The notes beneath the pieces were generated by a model. It did not search any database and had not been told where the DNA came from. It worked only from the letters and a program-made list of their open reading frames with translations. The translations under genes were made by a program, and so were the position numbers. DNA of 64,000 bases from Zygnema cylindricum (taxonomy: Eukaryota > Streptophyta > Zygnematophyceae > Zygnematales > Zygnemataceae), in assembly GCA_037447655.1 (NCBI GenBank), contig JBBHKE010003361.1:140806-204805 (forward strand), read 5' to 3'. This document shows, piece after piece, positions 12,601 to 23,689 of this stretch. The first letter of the stretch is position 1. The number at the start of each line of letters is the position of its first letter.

Positions 12601-13327
12601 AAAAAAATAAAAACACAAAGAGTTAAAAAGTAAACGAACCAAAAAGTTAAAAGCAAAACCTCAAAAAATCAAAAAATGGCCCAGTAAAGATTGAAAAAGG
12701 TAGAAAGGAATGAATAAAGTCGGTATCCAATCATTCGGTCCGTATGGGGGTCAGTTTTTTCGCAGAGTCTTTAAGAAAATATATTAAATAAAAAAAAAGA
12801 GAAAACGAAAACATAAAGAGTTAAAAAAGTAAACGAATAAAAAGTTAAGAAGTTAAAAAAATTGATCCAGTAAAGATTGAAAAAGGTAGGAATACTTGAA
12901 TAAAGAAACAACAAAAAAAGAAGCAAAGAAAGGAAATAATAGAAAGATAACAAACGAAAAGAAAATAAAAGAAAGCAATTGGTAGGAATGAAAAAATAAA
13001 GTCCGTATTTGATTTTTCCGGTCCTCAAGATGGTCAGATTTCTTGCTGTCTTAAAAAAAAAAAAAAAAAACAAAAAGGTTGAAAAACAAAATCATAAAGT
13101 TAAAAAGCAAAAGCATAAAAAGTTAAAAATAAAACAGCAAAGAAAGAAATAAGGCAGGTAGGAATAAATAAATAAATTCCATTCCGATCAGTTCTCTAAT
13201 AAATTCTAAATAATTAAAAAAAAGGTCGAAAGGGTAAAAAAATAAGAAGTACAAAAAAAATTAAAAGGAAGGAAAAAAAAGGTAGGAAAAAAAGGGAGGA
13301 AAAACAGGCAGAAAGAGAAGGATGGGA

Positions 13328-13408
<81 letters not shown>

Positions 13409-16400
13409 CAGCAATTATTATTTCGAGCACTATTACGAAAAGAGAGGCATACTTTTTTTAAAAACACCCGAATTGGTATTACTATTATGATTGATATAGT
13501 TATTATTATCATTGTCGTTGTAATTCTTATTGTTATTATTATTTTCGTTATAATTCTAACTGTTATTATTGTAAATGTATATTAAAATAAAAAATGAAAA
13601 TTGGAAAAACCGACGAAACAAATTAAAGAACCTTATATAGCATGGCTTACAATTTAAAACAGGTGAAAATAAAAAGAAAAACCATTTAGGAACTCAACAA
13701 GAGCCCTTAAAAAATGTAAAAAAGTCATCTAAAACCGTTTTATAAAAATTAATTAGACAAACCCCTCAAGAAAACCTTCAACAGCCACAAAAAAATCCCA
13801 AAAAACCCAAATCAAAACCCTAACAAAGCCCAAAACCCAATAAACTGCCAATAAAACCCCAGTAACCGCCCCATAAAACCCCAATAAAACCCCCAATAAC
13901 CCCACATTCTCTGGCCGCAGTAGGCGAGATGCGTCACACCCTCCATGTTGGCCACCTTGATGGCATCCATGCTGACGTCAGCATCCATCACCCTCTCATA
14001 GAGGAGACCGCCTTCGGGGCTGTAGATTTGCAAACCCTAAAAAGGCAAAGAAGAGAGAGAGAGGGAGGGGGAGAGGGATCCAACACCGACAACTTCCAAA
14101 AGAACTCCCCAAACAGATTANNNNNNNNNNAGGGAGAGGGAGGAAGGGAGGGAGGGATGGAGGGAGAGAGGGGAGGTAGGGAGGGAGGGAAGGAGGGAGA
14201 GGGAGAGGGAGAGGCAGAGGAATATCACGGGCAACGGTGGATAGGAAAGGGGTGAGGGAGAGGGAAGAGGGAGTGGGAGTGAGAGTGTAAGTAAGAAACG
14301 GAGAGAGAGAAGAGGAAGAAGAGGAAAACAAAAGGACGACAGAACGAAGGAAGAGACTTAAAGAAACACGAGGCGAGGGAGAGAGGGGGAGAGGGGTGGA
14401 AAGATGAGGATTTGGGCCGGCTAAAATTAAAATTACTATAAGTAACTCTTTAATTTTTTTACTTCTCACTTAACTTTTTTCTTCCCAAACAAACTGCCAC
14501 CCTCTAACCTGCAAAAAAACAAATTGACCTCCTGGAAAGACAATATTACCTTCAAAAGGACAAATTTACCTCCTGGAAAAACAAAATTACCTGCAAAAAG
14601 ACAGCTGGAGTGGAGAGACCGAGGCGGGGGAAAATTTCGTCGACCCAAGGACCTCGAGATTTTCCTGTGGCAATAACCACCTGCAAAAGAGAAAGAGAGG
14701 CGGAGAGAGGAGGGAGTACCTTCACATTCATCAGACATTGAAGTTCGAGATTCCCAACATTGGGCACTGAATTTCGAGAAAAAGGTAAAAAATCTCAACA
14801 TTGGACATTGGAGTTTGAGAAACAGAAAGAAAATCTCCAAATTGGGCATAAAATTAAAATTCCGACATTGTTTATGTAATTTACAGGAATGATAAGAAAC
14901 TGAATTTCAAAAAATAGAAAGAGACCCTCAAGCTTGGAAAAGGATTTTCATCATTCAGGATTTCAACAATTATGTTGGACTCCACTACATCTTTGTAACA
15001 ATTATTCCTTGAAATTAACAACCATATGGTCGCAACTTGAACCTGCGCATTTAATGACTAAATATTGGACATTGAAAGTCAATTAGCACCGAACTTGTTG
15101 TTAATAAATAAACATAAACAGCTGTTACATGATAGACATTTGGTATTAATCCAAATTAGACATTGATAGGACATTAGACATTGGAAATGCAATACTGGAG
15201 CGAAGATTGGAGATTGGACATTCATTGGACATTGGACAGTCATTGGACATTGGACAGTGGAGAGTGGACATTGGGAATTAGAAAATGAAACTAAACATTG
15301 ACCATTGGACGTTGAATATTGAAAATTGAACATTGAACAATGGACATTGGACTTTGGACATTGAACATTGGACATTGAACTTGGATGTTGAAAATTAAAC
15401 ACTGAACATTGGACATTGGACATTGAACATTGGACATTGAAACTTAAATCTTGGACATTGGGAATTGAACGTTGAACATTGGATATTGGACGGATAATGG
15501 CATTGGGCGTTGGACATCGAACATTTATAATTGGATATTGGATATTGGACATTTGACATTGGACATTGGAAATTGAACATTGGGCATTGGACATTGAAAA
15601 TTGAACATTGAATATTGACCGTTGGACATTGGACAATGGACGTTGAACATTGGAGATTGAGCATTGGAAATTGGACATTGGATATTAAGAGTTAGCCAAA
15701 TGAAACGAGACATCAAATAACAGAGTAGGAAAAGTTTCAAAGAACACAACATCAAAATCAAGTGGTTCGCCTTTTAAGCGCTCATCCAATACAAAGATCT
15801 TTCGTTTAAAAACCTAATGGAGAAAAAATGACACATTTTTATTTTAACAAAATTTGATAAACATACACCACAGGAATCTAGTCAAACATACCTGTATCCC
15901 TTGGCTCATAGCCATTTTTAAAGCATGTTCTGTCCTTTCACTTAGTCTTTGTTTGCTGTCGAGAAGAGTTCCATCAACATCCGTCGCAATCAATGCTATT
16001 TTCCTTTGCGACATATCAAAATCTTCGACTCTTTGACGGGTTCCAGTCGATTGTCCATAACTTCTTTCTGCCCATGATGTCGATAAATTACTATTAGAAA
16101 TCAAAGCCGTGGGAGAAATATGGCGCAAGTGAATTTTTCGATGACATGACAAATGTGACTGCCAAAAATGAAATAAAATTCAGAAATGGAAGTGTTAGAT
16201 ATAAATTATTTCACGCAAAGTATTGATCTTGAAATTGGATGATTTTAAAATTGATTAACTGGAATCGAAAACTATAATTTTTTGTTATCTTTGTGCATTC
16301 TCAAGCTATCAGGTGATAACTATTGCGTCAAAGTTTAAAGAACTCTAGAACTCAAACTAAAATATTGGGGAAAAAAAGTAGATCATGTTAAACTATCTCA

Positions 16401-17558
16401 CAAATGGGTTGTTGTAAAGACTTTATGCAAACTCTCTCCTCCCCCCTCCCCCATCTCCCCCCTTCTCTCTCTGTCTCTCTCTTTCCCTCTTTTTCTCGTT
16501 TCTTGCGGCAAGCATTCTCTTCATGCAGTGCATCATATCCGAAAACACAGTCTCAACAGTAAATAGTGTGGATTATCAACAATATCAGCAATATAACCTA
16601 GCCAAACATGCAAAAATAAGCAATGTAGCTCAGCAATCATCGGATGGAATTGGTACATCGCAATCAGCGAAAAATTTCAGAACGGTACAGGGCGTTCTTT
16701 CTTATTCACTCACAAATTCTGTGTGAATTGTTTTTTTTAACTCAGATCTCGCCGCATCGACAAATTGAATGCATTTCTCAGTCTATTACTGAAAGTCAGT
16801 ACACACTCAAAAGTAAAAACCAGTCCATTGCTCAAATAGTCAAAATCAACACATTAATCAAAATCAGTACCTTAGTCACAATCATTGTTTTGCTCCAGAT
16901 TAATAAAGAACTCAAAATCAGTACAATACCAAAACGCAGTACATTACTCAAAATCAGTACATTAGTCACAATCGGTATATTACTCAAAATCAATACATTA
17001 CTCAAAATCAGGGCATTATTTAGGTCAATGCACTGTTCAAAATTAGTACATTACGAGGACAACCTTTTGTACGAAGTCCTGAAAAAATAAACCAAGCAGT
17101 ACAAAAAATGTATAGAAAAATGCACCCGGGAAAAGTGAAAAAAAACAAAAAAAACCTTGCGCAAAAATTGAAATGGGTCTGGAAAAAGGAAATAGTTTGC
17201 CAAAATTCAAAAACGGAAAAAAAAAAAAAAAAAAAAACAAAAAAAAAAAAAAAAAAAAACACACGCAACACTCTTATTTCAACCGATCAAGTTAAATCTG
17301 TTCAGAGAAATCCCAAAAATTTCCAAGAATTCAATTATTTTACATAATATTCGACCATATTCGTAAAATTTAAACAGCTTTACATAGTTCCTCAACTTCC
17401 TATGTTACAGAATAAAGCCTTACCTGTGACAATTGTCGCATTCTACCGTCACATGTCCCTGTTTTCCATTCCGTTGCGAGACTCGAAGAAACAAGAGGGC
17501 TTCCGTCGATGGAAGCTTCGAAGAAGTTGCCTGTAGGAGACAGAGAAAACGACGCCAT
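9699..17558 (-). CDS. HAD-superfamily Cof-type hydrolase, probably plastid-targeted, seven exons
   Basis: Exons (minus): 17558-17424, 16158-15892, 14680-14591, 14036-13906, 12574-12463, 11729-11528, 9871-9699. They join in frame to 1110 bases including the stop (369 residues), all with GT-AG introns. Motif I is DVDGTLLD in exon 2 (nucleophile and acid Asp); motif II is the Thr of VVIATGK in exon 3. The motif III Lys is in TSKGGGL in exon 6, and motif IV, GDGENDIEML, is built across the last junction. The C2 cap (exons 3-6) and length are typical of Cof-type phosphatases, which remove phosphate from small phosphorylated metabolites using Mg2+. The first 95 residues are Ser-rich, basic and nearly free of acids, like a plastid transit peptide (inferred). 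The ATG at 17558 opens this leader. An internal Met begins the catalytic region (MSQRKIALIATDVDG). The substrate cannot be told from sequence. Confidence 0.9.
9886..10345. repeat. GAGAATAAAAA-type minisatellite in HAD intron 6
   Basis: Variants of GAGAATAAAAAGAGAATAG repeat for about 450 bases just inside the last intron. The long Leu/Phe/Ser frame read on the minus strand here is an artefact of the repeat. Confidence 0.95.
11272..11512. repeat. ATTCAAATC-type minisatellite in HAD intron 6
   Basis: Imperfect 9-12-bp units around ATTCAAATCAT repeat up to the donor site of exon 6. Confidence 0.93.
11684..12327. repeat. Reiterated copies of the exon 6 head and acceptor in intron 5
   Basis: The plus-strand block with GCCTCGAGAGTCGAATCG, which is the complement of the start of exon 6, recurs at 11867-11922 (about 80 percent alike). 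More decayed copies lie at about 12077-12130 and 12305-12327. Copy spacing is 180-225 bases. The AG acceptor dinucleotide is kept in the second copy. A linked block GTAATTTAACAAATGGG also repeats. Confidence 0.8.
12528..13060. repeat. Reiterated copies of the exon 5 head and acceptor in intron 4
   Basis: The exon 5 start (plus-strand block ATCCAATCATTCGGTCCG, 12531-12580) recurs almost unchanged at 12724-12775, including the AAAG acceptor, and in weaker form at 13001-13056. Spacing is 195-280 bases. Confidence 0.82.
13333..13407. repeat. (TA)n microsatellite in HAD intron 4
   Basis: An uninterrupted run of about 37 TA units. Confidence 0.98.
14121..14130. other. Assembly gap (10 N) in HAD intron 3
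   Basis: Ten N residues sit beside a purine-rich GGGAGAGGGAGG tract (14131-14400). The gap lies inside intron 3 and does not disturb the coding frame. Confidence 0.97.
14510..14603 (-). repeat. Tandem donor-like repeats after HAD exon 3
   Basis: Immediately after the exon 3 donor the minus strand repeats a unit of about 21 bases containing AGGTAATTTTG variants (AGGTAAATTTG, AGGTAATATTG, AGGTCAATTTG, AGGTTAGAGG). This gives five consecutive donor-like AG-GT sites. Confidence 0.78.
15060..15690. repeat. GGACATTGGACATTGAAC minisatellite in HAD intron 2
   Basis: Roughly 600 bases of 9-10-bp units of the form ACATTGGAC/ACATTGAAC. The long Ser/Asn/Val/Gln frames through it are repeat artefacts. 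Confidence 0.95.
16800..17050. repeat. ATTACTCAAAATCAGTAC minisatellite in HAD intron 1
   Basis: Imperfect units of about 12 and 24 bases with ACTCAAAATCAGTACATT. A CT-rich tract (16435-16500) and an A-rich run (17217-17260) lie in the same intron. Confidence 0.9.
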
Positions 17559-18327
17559 TGCCGTACAGGAAACTCAAGAGCATAAGGGATGGCCACCAAA
17601 TTTTAATCAAAATGCCGAAATGGTAATAGACGAATATTCGTTCTGGAAGTGAACAAATTCGACAAAAGGACGACTGAAAATGCGCGGGTTATGTCACAAA
17701 GACTCAAATCAAGTACAGCCACGCTGTGTACGAAAGTACTGTACTTGTTTCAAAACTTTCAATTGCAGTTTGGAATTTTCCCACATTTAGGGGGTGTCCC
17801 CATGTAATCGATAATTTGAAGAATTATTTTGGACTTTAATAAAGATTCTCCGTACTACTTTGAAGAGCGTCCCAATGTGCGAAAATGAAATCGGAACTTT
17901 GAAATGTGACGGTTGTAGACGTAGGTACAACTTGTGACGATTGAAGACGACTACGAAACTTCCGACGATTGGTGACGCTTACAAAAATAGCAACGATTGT
18001 AGACGTCTACAGTACACCGCCAATCGTTACTAGCATTGTAAACGCTATATCGGCACCCCCAAATTTTGACCCCAAAACCTGAAATAGTATTAATAACATT
18101 AATTATTTTTTACGTTAATTAAGGTTCTGGTGAATTCTGGTTCTAATTATTAGCGTTAATAATAATAGTTTATGATCTTCTTGAATAGCGTGGTGTACGG
18201 ACGTGTAAATCCGTACAGGATGGTACTTTGATAAGTAAAAAATTACGAAACATGGATTAAAATGATTGCGATCGCACGTAAAACTGCGCTAATAATAAAA
18301 GGTTTGAATGACATCACACCTTTTTAA
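17559..18327. other. 5' flank of the HAD gene with MITE fragments
   Basis: No gene seen. It should contain the HAD promoter. A MITE-4 end (GGGGTGTCCCCATGT near 17791) and a MITE-2 end (TACACCGCCAATCG near 18010, with a partner-like TAGCGTGGTGTACGG near 18187) show that small elements have inserted here. Confidence 0.5.
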
Positions 18328-18606
18328 GTGTAAAGCATAGTTCAAAAGTAGGTGAAAGTACACCCATACAATATGCCTATTGTACGAAAAAAATAAAATA
18401 TACCCTTAAGACCCATATTGTATTGGCCGCAAAATGAAATAAAATAGTAACAGAGTTGAGTTGTGCATGGATCAATAGAGAATTAAACGTCATATCTAAA
18501 TTTGAAAAAAAAAAACGGACAAAAAAAACTTTTTCTGTGAGTTTTGAGCGACTTTTTATTTAAACCGTCAGATTCGGACGATCGGACGATCGCTGATCAA
18601 AGTAGC

Positions 18607-19572
18607 TTTAACAGGATCTCCTACCTCTCAGAAAATCCCATTACTACAAACAATCCCAACCACACATTCCACACATTGGAAAATACACATCCACATTGGA
18701 CCACACTCACATAAGGATAAACTTTAAAATAGAAGAAGCTTCTGTCCACATAACATTAGCTGGTCTCTTGCCCTCGTGGCTCAACCCTTCAAATTAAAGT
18801 GTTTCCTCTACTCTCCACTCTTAATAATTCTATCTCTTAACTACTAAAACACTATTTAGTTAGTAAAAGATTTCAATGCAAAAATGCCTTTTCTCCAATT
18901 TGGTATTAATCATTCAAGACCTAGATCAGCCAAAATTTCCACAAACTTTTCCAAAGGAAAATATGTCTACTCTCCTCTTACACTTCACTATTTATCCATC
19001 ATCGCCCTGGACTCACCAGGCCAGAGTTAACGCTCCGTTTTAACAGGCTTTTACCCAGGCCAATCATTGATCAGCAAAGACTCAGACTGACCAATGCAAA
19101 AACGTGCAAAATCTTTTACTAACTACTTAACACTTTACTAACCAATCAAACGTTACGTTTCACTACGTAACATTTACGTGCAAAAGTGCGCGCCAAACGA
19201 AACGCGACTTCGCACGATCGTGCGTAACAAATTCCGCACGCGAAACTTCCTACGAAATTCCCTTAAGTAAAAGTGATGTTTCGTACTAAAATTTGTACGA
19301 ACGAATCAACGTGCATACAAGACGTTTCGTTAGAACTCTATGAAACGTACACGCGTAATTTCGATACTAATTTTACCCTTAACCCGTTTCAATGATACCC
19401 ACTTGTTATTAAGACCCCGCGCTGTCACGTAAATACACCCATCGCTATAACTTTTAAAATATAACACCAAATTGGGTGATTCTTTCGCGGACGTCTACCA
19501 AATTTAGTACTCTATAATCATAATACCTAAATACCCCTTTATAAACAAGTTCGATCCGCTATTGCTGTTACA
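18607..19572 (-). repeat. Chromovirus 3' LTR
   Basis: It matches 25607-26571 along its length with scattered substitutions. Its outer end reads TTTAACAGG where the other LTR has TGTAACAGG. It ends CTGTTACA. The polypurine tract lies just inside (plus-strand complement at 19573-19587). Confidence 0.93.
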
Positions 19573-19631
19573 TCATCCCCTCCTTATTTTTAACTGACCT
19601 CAGTTAAACACCTTTAATTCTCAAGACGGGA

Positions 19632-21039
19632 CTTCTATATTATTATCCCTCCAATACCTCTGTAAAAACTCAGAATTTTTATCCTCTAAAGTCAACTCAT
19701 CCTCAGGCCTTCCTAGATAATGCACTTGCCAGAATATAGTATCGCCGACCTTGAACCGTTGACCAACCCAATCTATTACCCATCTGTGGACTTCAGGTTA
19801 TATAATTATTGAGGGATCCAATTCCAATTCTCCTTCAGTTGGTCGAAGATTCGCTGGTTTTAATTGGCTGATGTGTATCACTGGATGAATTTTTGTTGAA
19901 GGTAGGAAGTCCAATTTGGCAGCAACTGACGATATCATCTCGATTACAGTAAATGGTCCAGTGTACTTAGGAGCAAATTTCCCCGTAGGATCCGATTGTC
20001 CCTCAATCTTGCACTTGTAATGAGTTGTAGAAAGCCAAACCTTGTCACCTGTGCGTAACACCCAATCACCCCGTTTGCGGTTAGCATTTAATTCTTGCCT
20101 CGTTTGTGCCTCCACTAATGCATCTCGGACAGTTTTCCAAACTGTTTGAACGTATTCCCAAAACTCTGTTCGAGAACCTCTATTCTTTTGAATGACCCCT
20201 GTTATTAAGTCCAATGCCTCTCCAGGTTGGTATCCTTATGCAACTTTAAATGGTGAGAATCCTGTACTAGCATATTTACATGAATTGTATGCAAATTCAA
20301 TTAATGGCAGTTTAGATTCCCATGTGTTTTGAGCTCCACTGCAAACAGTCCTAAGCATTTCTTCTAGTATACGGTTCATCCTTTGTGTCTGTCCATCTGT
20401 CTAAGGATGATAAGCGGTACTCATTTTCAAATCACAGCCTAATTTTTTTTGTAATTCTTTCCAAAAAACAGACATAAATTTAGAATCTCTATCACTGACT
20501 ATAAATAGAGGGACTCCATGATGTATGACCACGTTATCAAAATACAACTTTGCAATATCTACAACTGAATGAGTGGTTTTGCAAAGGATAAAGATTGCCA
20601 TTTTACTCAACCTATCGACTACGACCTTGATATTGTCATTCCTTTTAGATGTATCAGACAACCTGACGATAAAATCCATACTGACAAATTCCCACGGTCT
20701 TTCGGGGATATCCAAAGGTTTTAAGAGACTTTTAGATTTTTGGGTACTGGGTTTACACTGTTGGCAAGGGACACAACTTTCCACGTGTTTTGACACCTCC
20801 TTTGCCATCCGAGGCCAAAACAATCTACTTTGCAATCGACTAAGAGTTTTATCTCGACCTAGATGTCCTAAATGCTCACGAGCTTCCCGTAAAATTAGTT
20901 TTCTTAAGTCTCCCACTTTAGGAATGCATAATCTATCCCCAATTTGCAAATACAGGAAACCATCTTCTAGTCTTAAGTTTTTGACATGCCTCTCATTCAA
21001 TGGGTCAGAATTCCCTCCTGAAATATTCTTGCAAATCAC
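19632..21039 (-). pseudogene. Chromovirus integrase with chromodomain-like tail
   Basis: The frame at 21039-20401 has the HHCC zinc domain (HLGHLGRDKTLSRL and CVPCQQC) and the catalytic core (SMDFIVRLSD, IVSDRDSKF). A stop at AYHP, where Gln is usual, splits the DDE core from the last Glu region. The frame at 20214-19798 gives the C-terminal barrel (GDKVWLSTTHYKCK, PKYTGPF, HPVIHISQLKP). After one more stop, a 57-residue stretch (19797-19632) resembles a degenerate chromodomain (ending FLQRYWRDNN). Chromodomains target integration to marked chromatin, and their presence assigns the chromovirus group. Confidence 0.85.
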
Positions 21040-21081
21040 AACAAAATAAGGATCTTTATCATAACCATTTCTAACTGTATC

Positions 21082-23310
21082 TTAAAACAATTCATCTTGA
21101 ACCATAACACTTATTTCAAAACATCTACTTAAAGGATCTGCGACTACATTTGTCTTCCCAAGAATATGTTTGACATTAAATTTGAAATATGCTAATTTTT
21201 GCATCCACGTAACCTGTCTGCCAGTCATAATCTGCGCATCACTCAATCTCTTTAAATAAGAGAGTGCTTTATTATCACAGTGAACAGTAAATTCTTTATT
21301 ATGAAAATAACAACGCCATTTCACCAATGCATGCACAATTGCAAGTAATTCTTTTTCTTGTGCTGTATAGTTCTATTCATCATCGTTGAATTTACTGGAC
21401 TCAAAAGCAATAGGATGAAAGTGTTTGCCGACTTTTTGACTTATGACTGCACCTAGACCTTTATCAGATGCATCTGTAGTGATCAGAATTTCAAATTTCC
21501 CGGCAGGGTCAAGATACACCAGTGTAGGGGTAGAGGTCAACTTCCCTTTTAATTCGTCGAATGCTCCCTCGTGATCAGCTCCCCACACATTCGTCTCCTT
21601 CTCACGAAGTAAATCCGTCAAAGGTGCGGCGATCATACTGAAATCCCTGATAAATTTCCTATAATAAGTGGCCAATCCCAAAAACGATCTAACTTTTGTG
21701 ACATTAGTAGGTTGTTTCCAATTTTGGATTGCTAAAATTTTGGATGGATCTGTTTTAACACCTTCCCCACTAACTGTATGTCTTAAAAATAATTGTTCAC
21801 TTTAAAAAAAACTAGATTTTGACAATTTTCCATATAATTTTCATTCTCTTAGCCTTTCCAACACTCTTTTTAAATGAATTACATGTTGTTATTTAGATTC
21901 ACTGTAAACTAAAATATCATCTATAAACACTTGGACAAACTCATCTATGTAATTTGAAAAGGTTTGGTTTATTAATCTTTGGTAAGTAGGAGGTGCATTC
22001 GTTTAGCCGAATAACATCACTATCCATTCGAAATGACCCACCCTAGTCTTGAAAGCAGTTTTATCAACATCTTCAAATCTAATTGGCACGTGATTAAAGC
22101 CACTACGCAGGTCAATCAACGAAAATACTTTAGCACCTTTTAAACGATTTATTAAATCAGAAATTAAAGGTAACGGATACTTATCCTTCACCATAATCTT
22201 GTTCAGACTACGATAATCGACACACATTTCAACGTTCCGTCATTTTTTTTGACGAAGAGTACTAGTCCTCCGTACGGTGATTTGCTGGGCTGAATATGTC
22301 TTTTCTCTATGAGTTATTTGATCTGTTTCTTTAACTCCTCATACTCAAAGAAACTATGTTTATAAATTCATGTGACAAGAGGATTACATCCAGGTTTAAG
22401 GTTAATTACATGTTCTACATCTCGGGAAGGTGGCCTTCCAGAGGGTAAATCACTTGGGAAATCATATTGAAATTAAAAAATCAAATCTTTAACACCGACA
22501 TCGGATGTATTAATGTCAGTTACAAAATCAGATTTTAGTTTTTCGAAAGTTTTAGTGGTGTCTGATTTAGTGTTGACATCAATGTTAATGTTTTCTCCCC
22601 CCTTTTCATCACTAATTGCCTCAGTTACTAATAACAAGAAAGCATGATTTGTTTTATCTTTCAAGTGTTTTTTAAATTATTAGCAGATATCAAACCTTCT
22701 ACTCCCAATCAGGTTATGTTATTTATATGATTCCTGTGCAATTTTTTAGGAGATAATGCTTGCAAAACCTTCCAACCGTTTTCAGACTTCACTTTCAAGG
22801 TGTTAATTTCCCAATTAATTTGAGGATTGTGTTCCGTTAACTAAGGCTTTCCCAAAATTAGTTCTTTACTTCCCAAATTCATTATTTCACACACAACTTT
22901 CATTTTATGACCCTGGATATCAAATTCTATCGTGTGAGTTTGTAAGTCTAATGTGAACTTATTACCATTTGCCACTTGAACATGTAAAGGCTTTTCCCTT
23001 ATGACAGTAGGAATTTTATTTTCCTCTACAAACTTATGTGAAATAAAATTATGTGTGGCACCAAATCAACCATTACTCTCAACAGTTTTCCTTCCACTAA
23101 TGACTCGAATCTAATCAAACTGTGTGTGGTGTCATCATGATTTAACGGTCCTAACATACGTCTGTTGTTGAGAATTTCATCAGAATGATTCTTTAAACTA
23201 TGCAGTGTAGTGAGAATTATAATAAATTCAGTTATCCTAACTTTTCCATTCATTAATTTGCCCTCCAAATTTAACTCTTTAACTTCTGGATCCGGTTGAC
23301 TCAACTAAGG
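21082..23310 (-). pseudogene. Chromovirus protease, reverse transcriptase and RNase H region
   Basis: Protease: the aspartyl protease motif is present but a frameshift splits it near 23065, and the downstream flap region continues in another frame to about 22700. RT: the frame at 22227-22003 has VDYRSLNK and YPLPLISDLINRL, then a TAA where Leu is expected after MLFG. The RT continues with FIDD (about 21920), the polymerase metal-binding site in its gypsy form. RNase H: 21681-21373 contains LITTDASDKGLGAV, then a TAG. The frame resumes with HALVKWRCYFHNKEF and DNKALSYL and ends near 21082. These enzymes would copy element RNA to DNA, but no single open frame survives. Confidence 0.9.
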
Positions 23311-23550
23311 ACTTTCAATTAGTCCTTTCCGTTTCCCACCTCTTCGGCTTGCTGCTCAGCTAAGTATAATGCAATATCCTCTTGGAGACCTTCATTTACT
23401 TCGACTGTTTTGAGATAACATTTATTTGTACAGTCTTTAGCGTAATGATCTGGACCTCCGCATTTGAAACAAGTGACTTTCTTTTTGAGTTTTATGCACT
23501 CTTTGTTGGATTGGCACGTGAATGCCGGTTCAATACGAGGTAGAATGTGA

Positions 23551-23689
23551 TACGTCACACTTGAACCCGCCTAAAAGAAATAGGTACGGACCCGCCAGGC
23601 TCTACATCGAGCTGGTGGCATAGTGGTTAGTGCGCTGACAGCTCAAGTCAGAGGTCCCAGGTTCGAGCCCTGGCCGGCTTACTTTTCCC
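23551..23689 (+). mobile_element. tRNA-containing insertion in gag with 10-bp target duplication
   Basis: The direct repeats TAGAATGTGA (23541-23550) and TAGAATGAGA (23690-23699) differ at one base and flank a 139-bp segment. It holds 58 bases of unknown origin, a tRNA-like sequence and a TTTT run. The short duplication and Pol III parts suggest a retroposed tRNA gene or SINE-like element. Confidence 0.72.
23609..23681 (+). tRNA. tRNA-like gene or pseudogene (anticodon position reads CTC)
   Basis: It folds as a cloverleaf. The acceptor stem is GAGCTGG with CCGGCTT (two G-T pairs), the D-arm GCA/TGC, the anticodon stem CTGAC/GTCAG, the variable loop 5 bases, and the T-arm CCAGG/CCTGG with loop TTCGAGC. 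A-box (TGGCATAGTGG) and B-box (GGTTCGAGCCC) are intact and a TTTT terminator follows at 23683-23686. The anticodon loop AGCTCAA puts CTC (Glu) at 34-36 but has G instead of the near-universal T at position 33. It is more likely a tRNA-derived repeat than a working tRNA. Confidence 0.68.

Noticed and set aside
13206-13512. Ile-Tyr repeat frames on the minus strand
   Set aside because: They are a translation of the (TA)n microsatellite.
15079-15761. Long minus-strand frames rich in Ser, Asn, Val and Gln
   Set aside because: A 9-10-bp minisatellite inside HAD intron 2 keeps frames open by chance.
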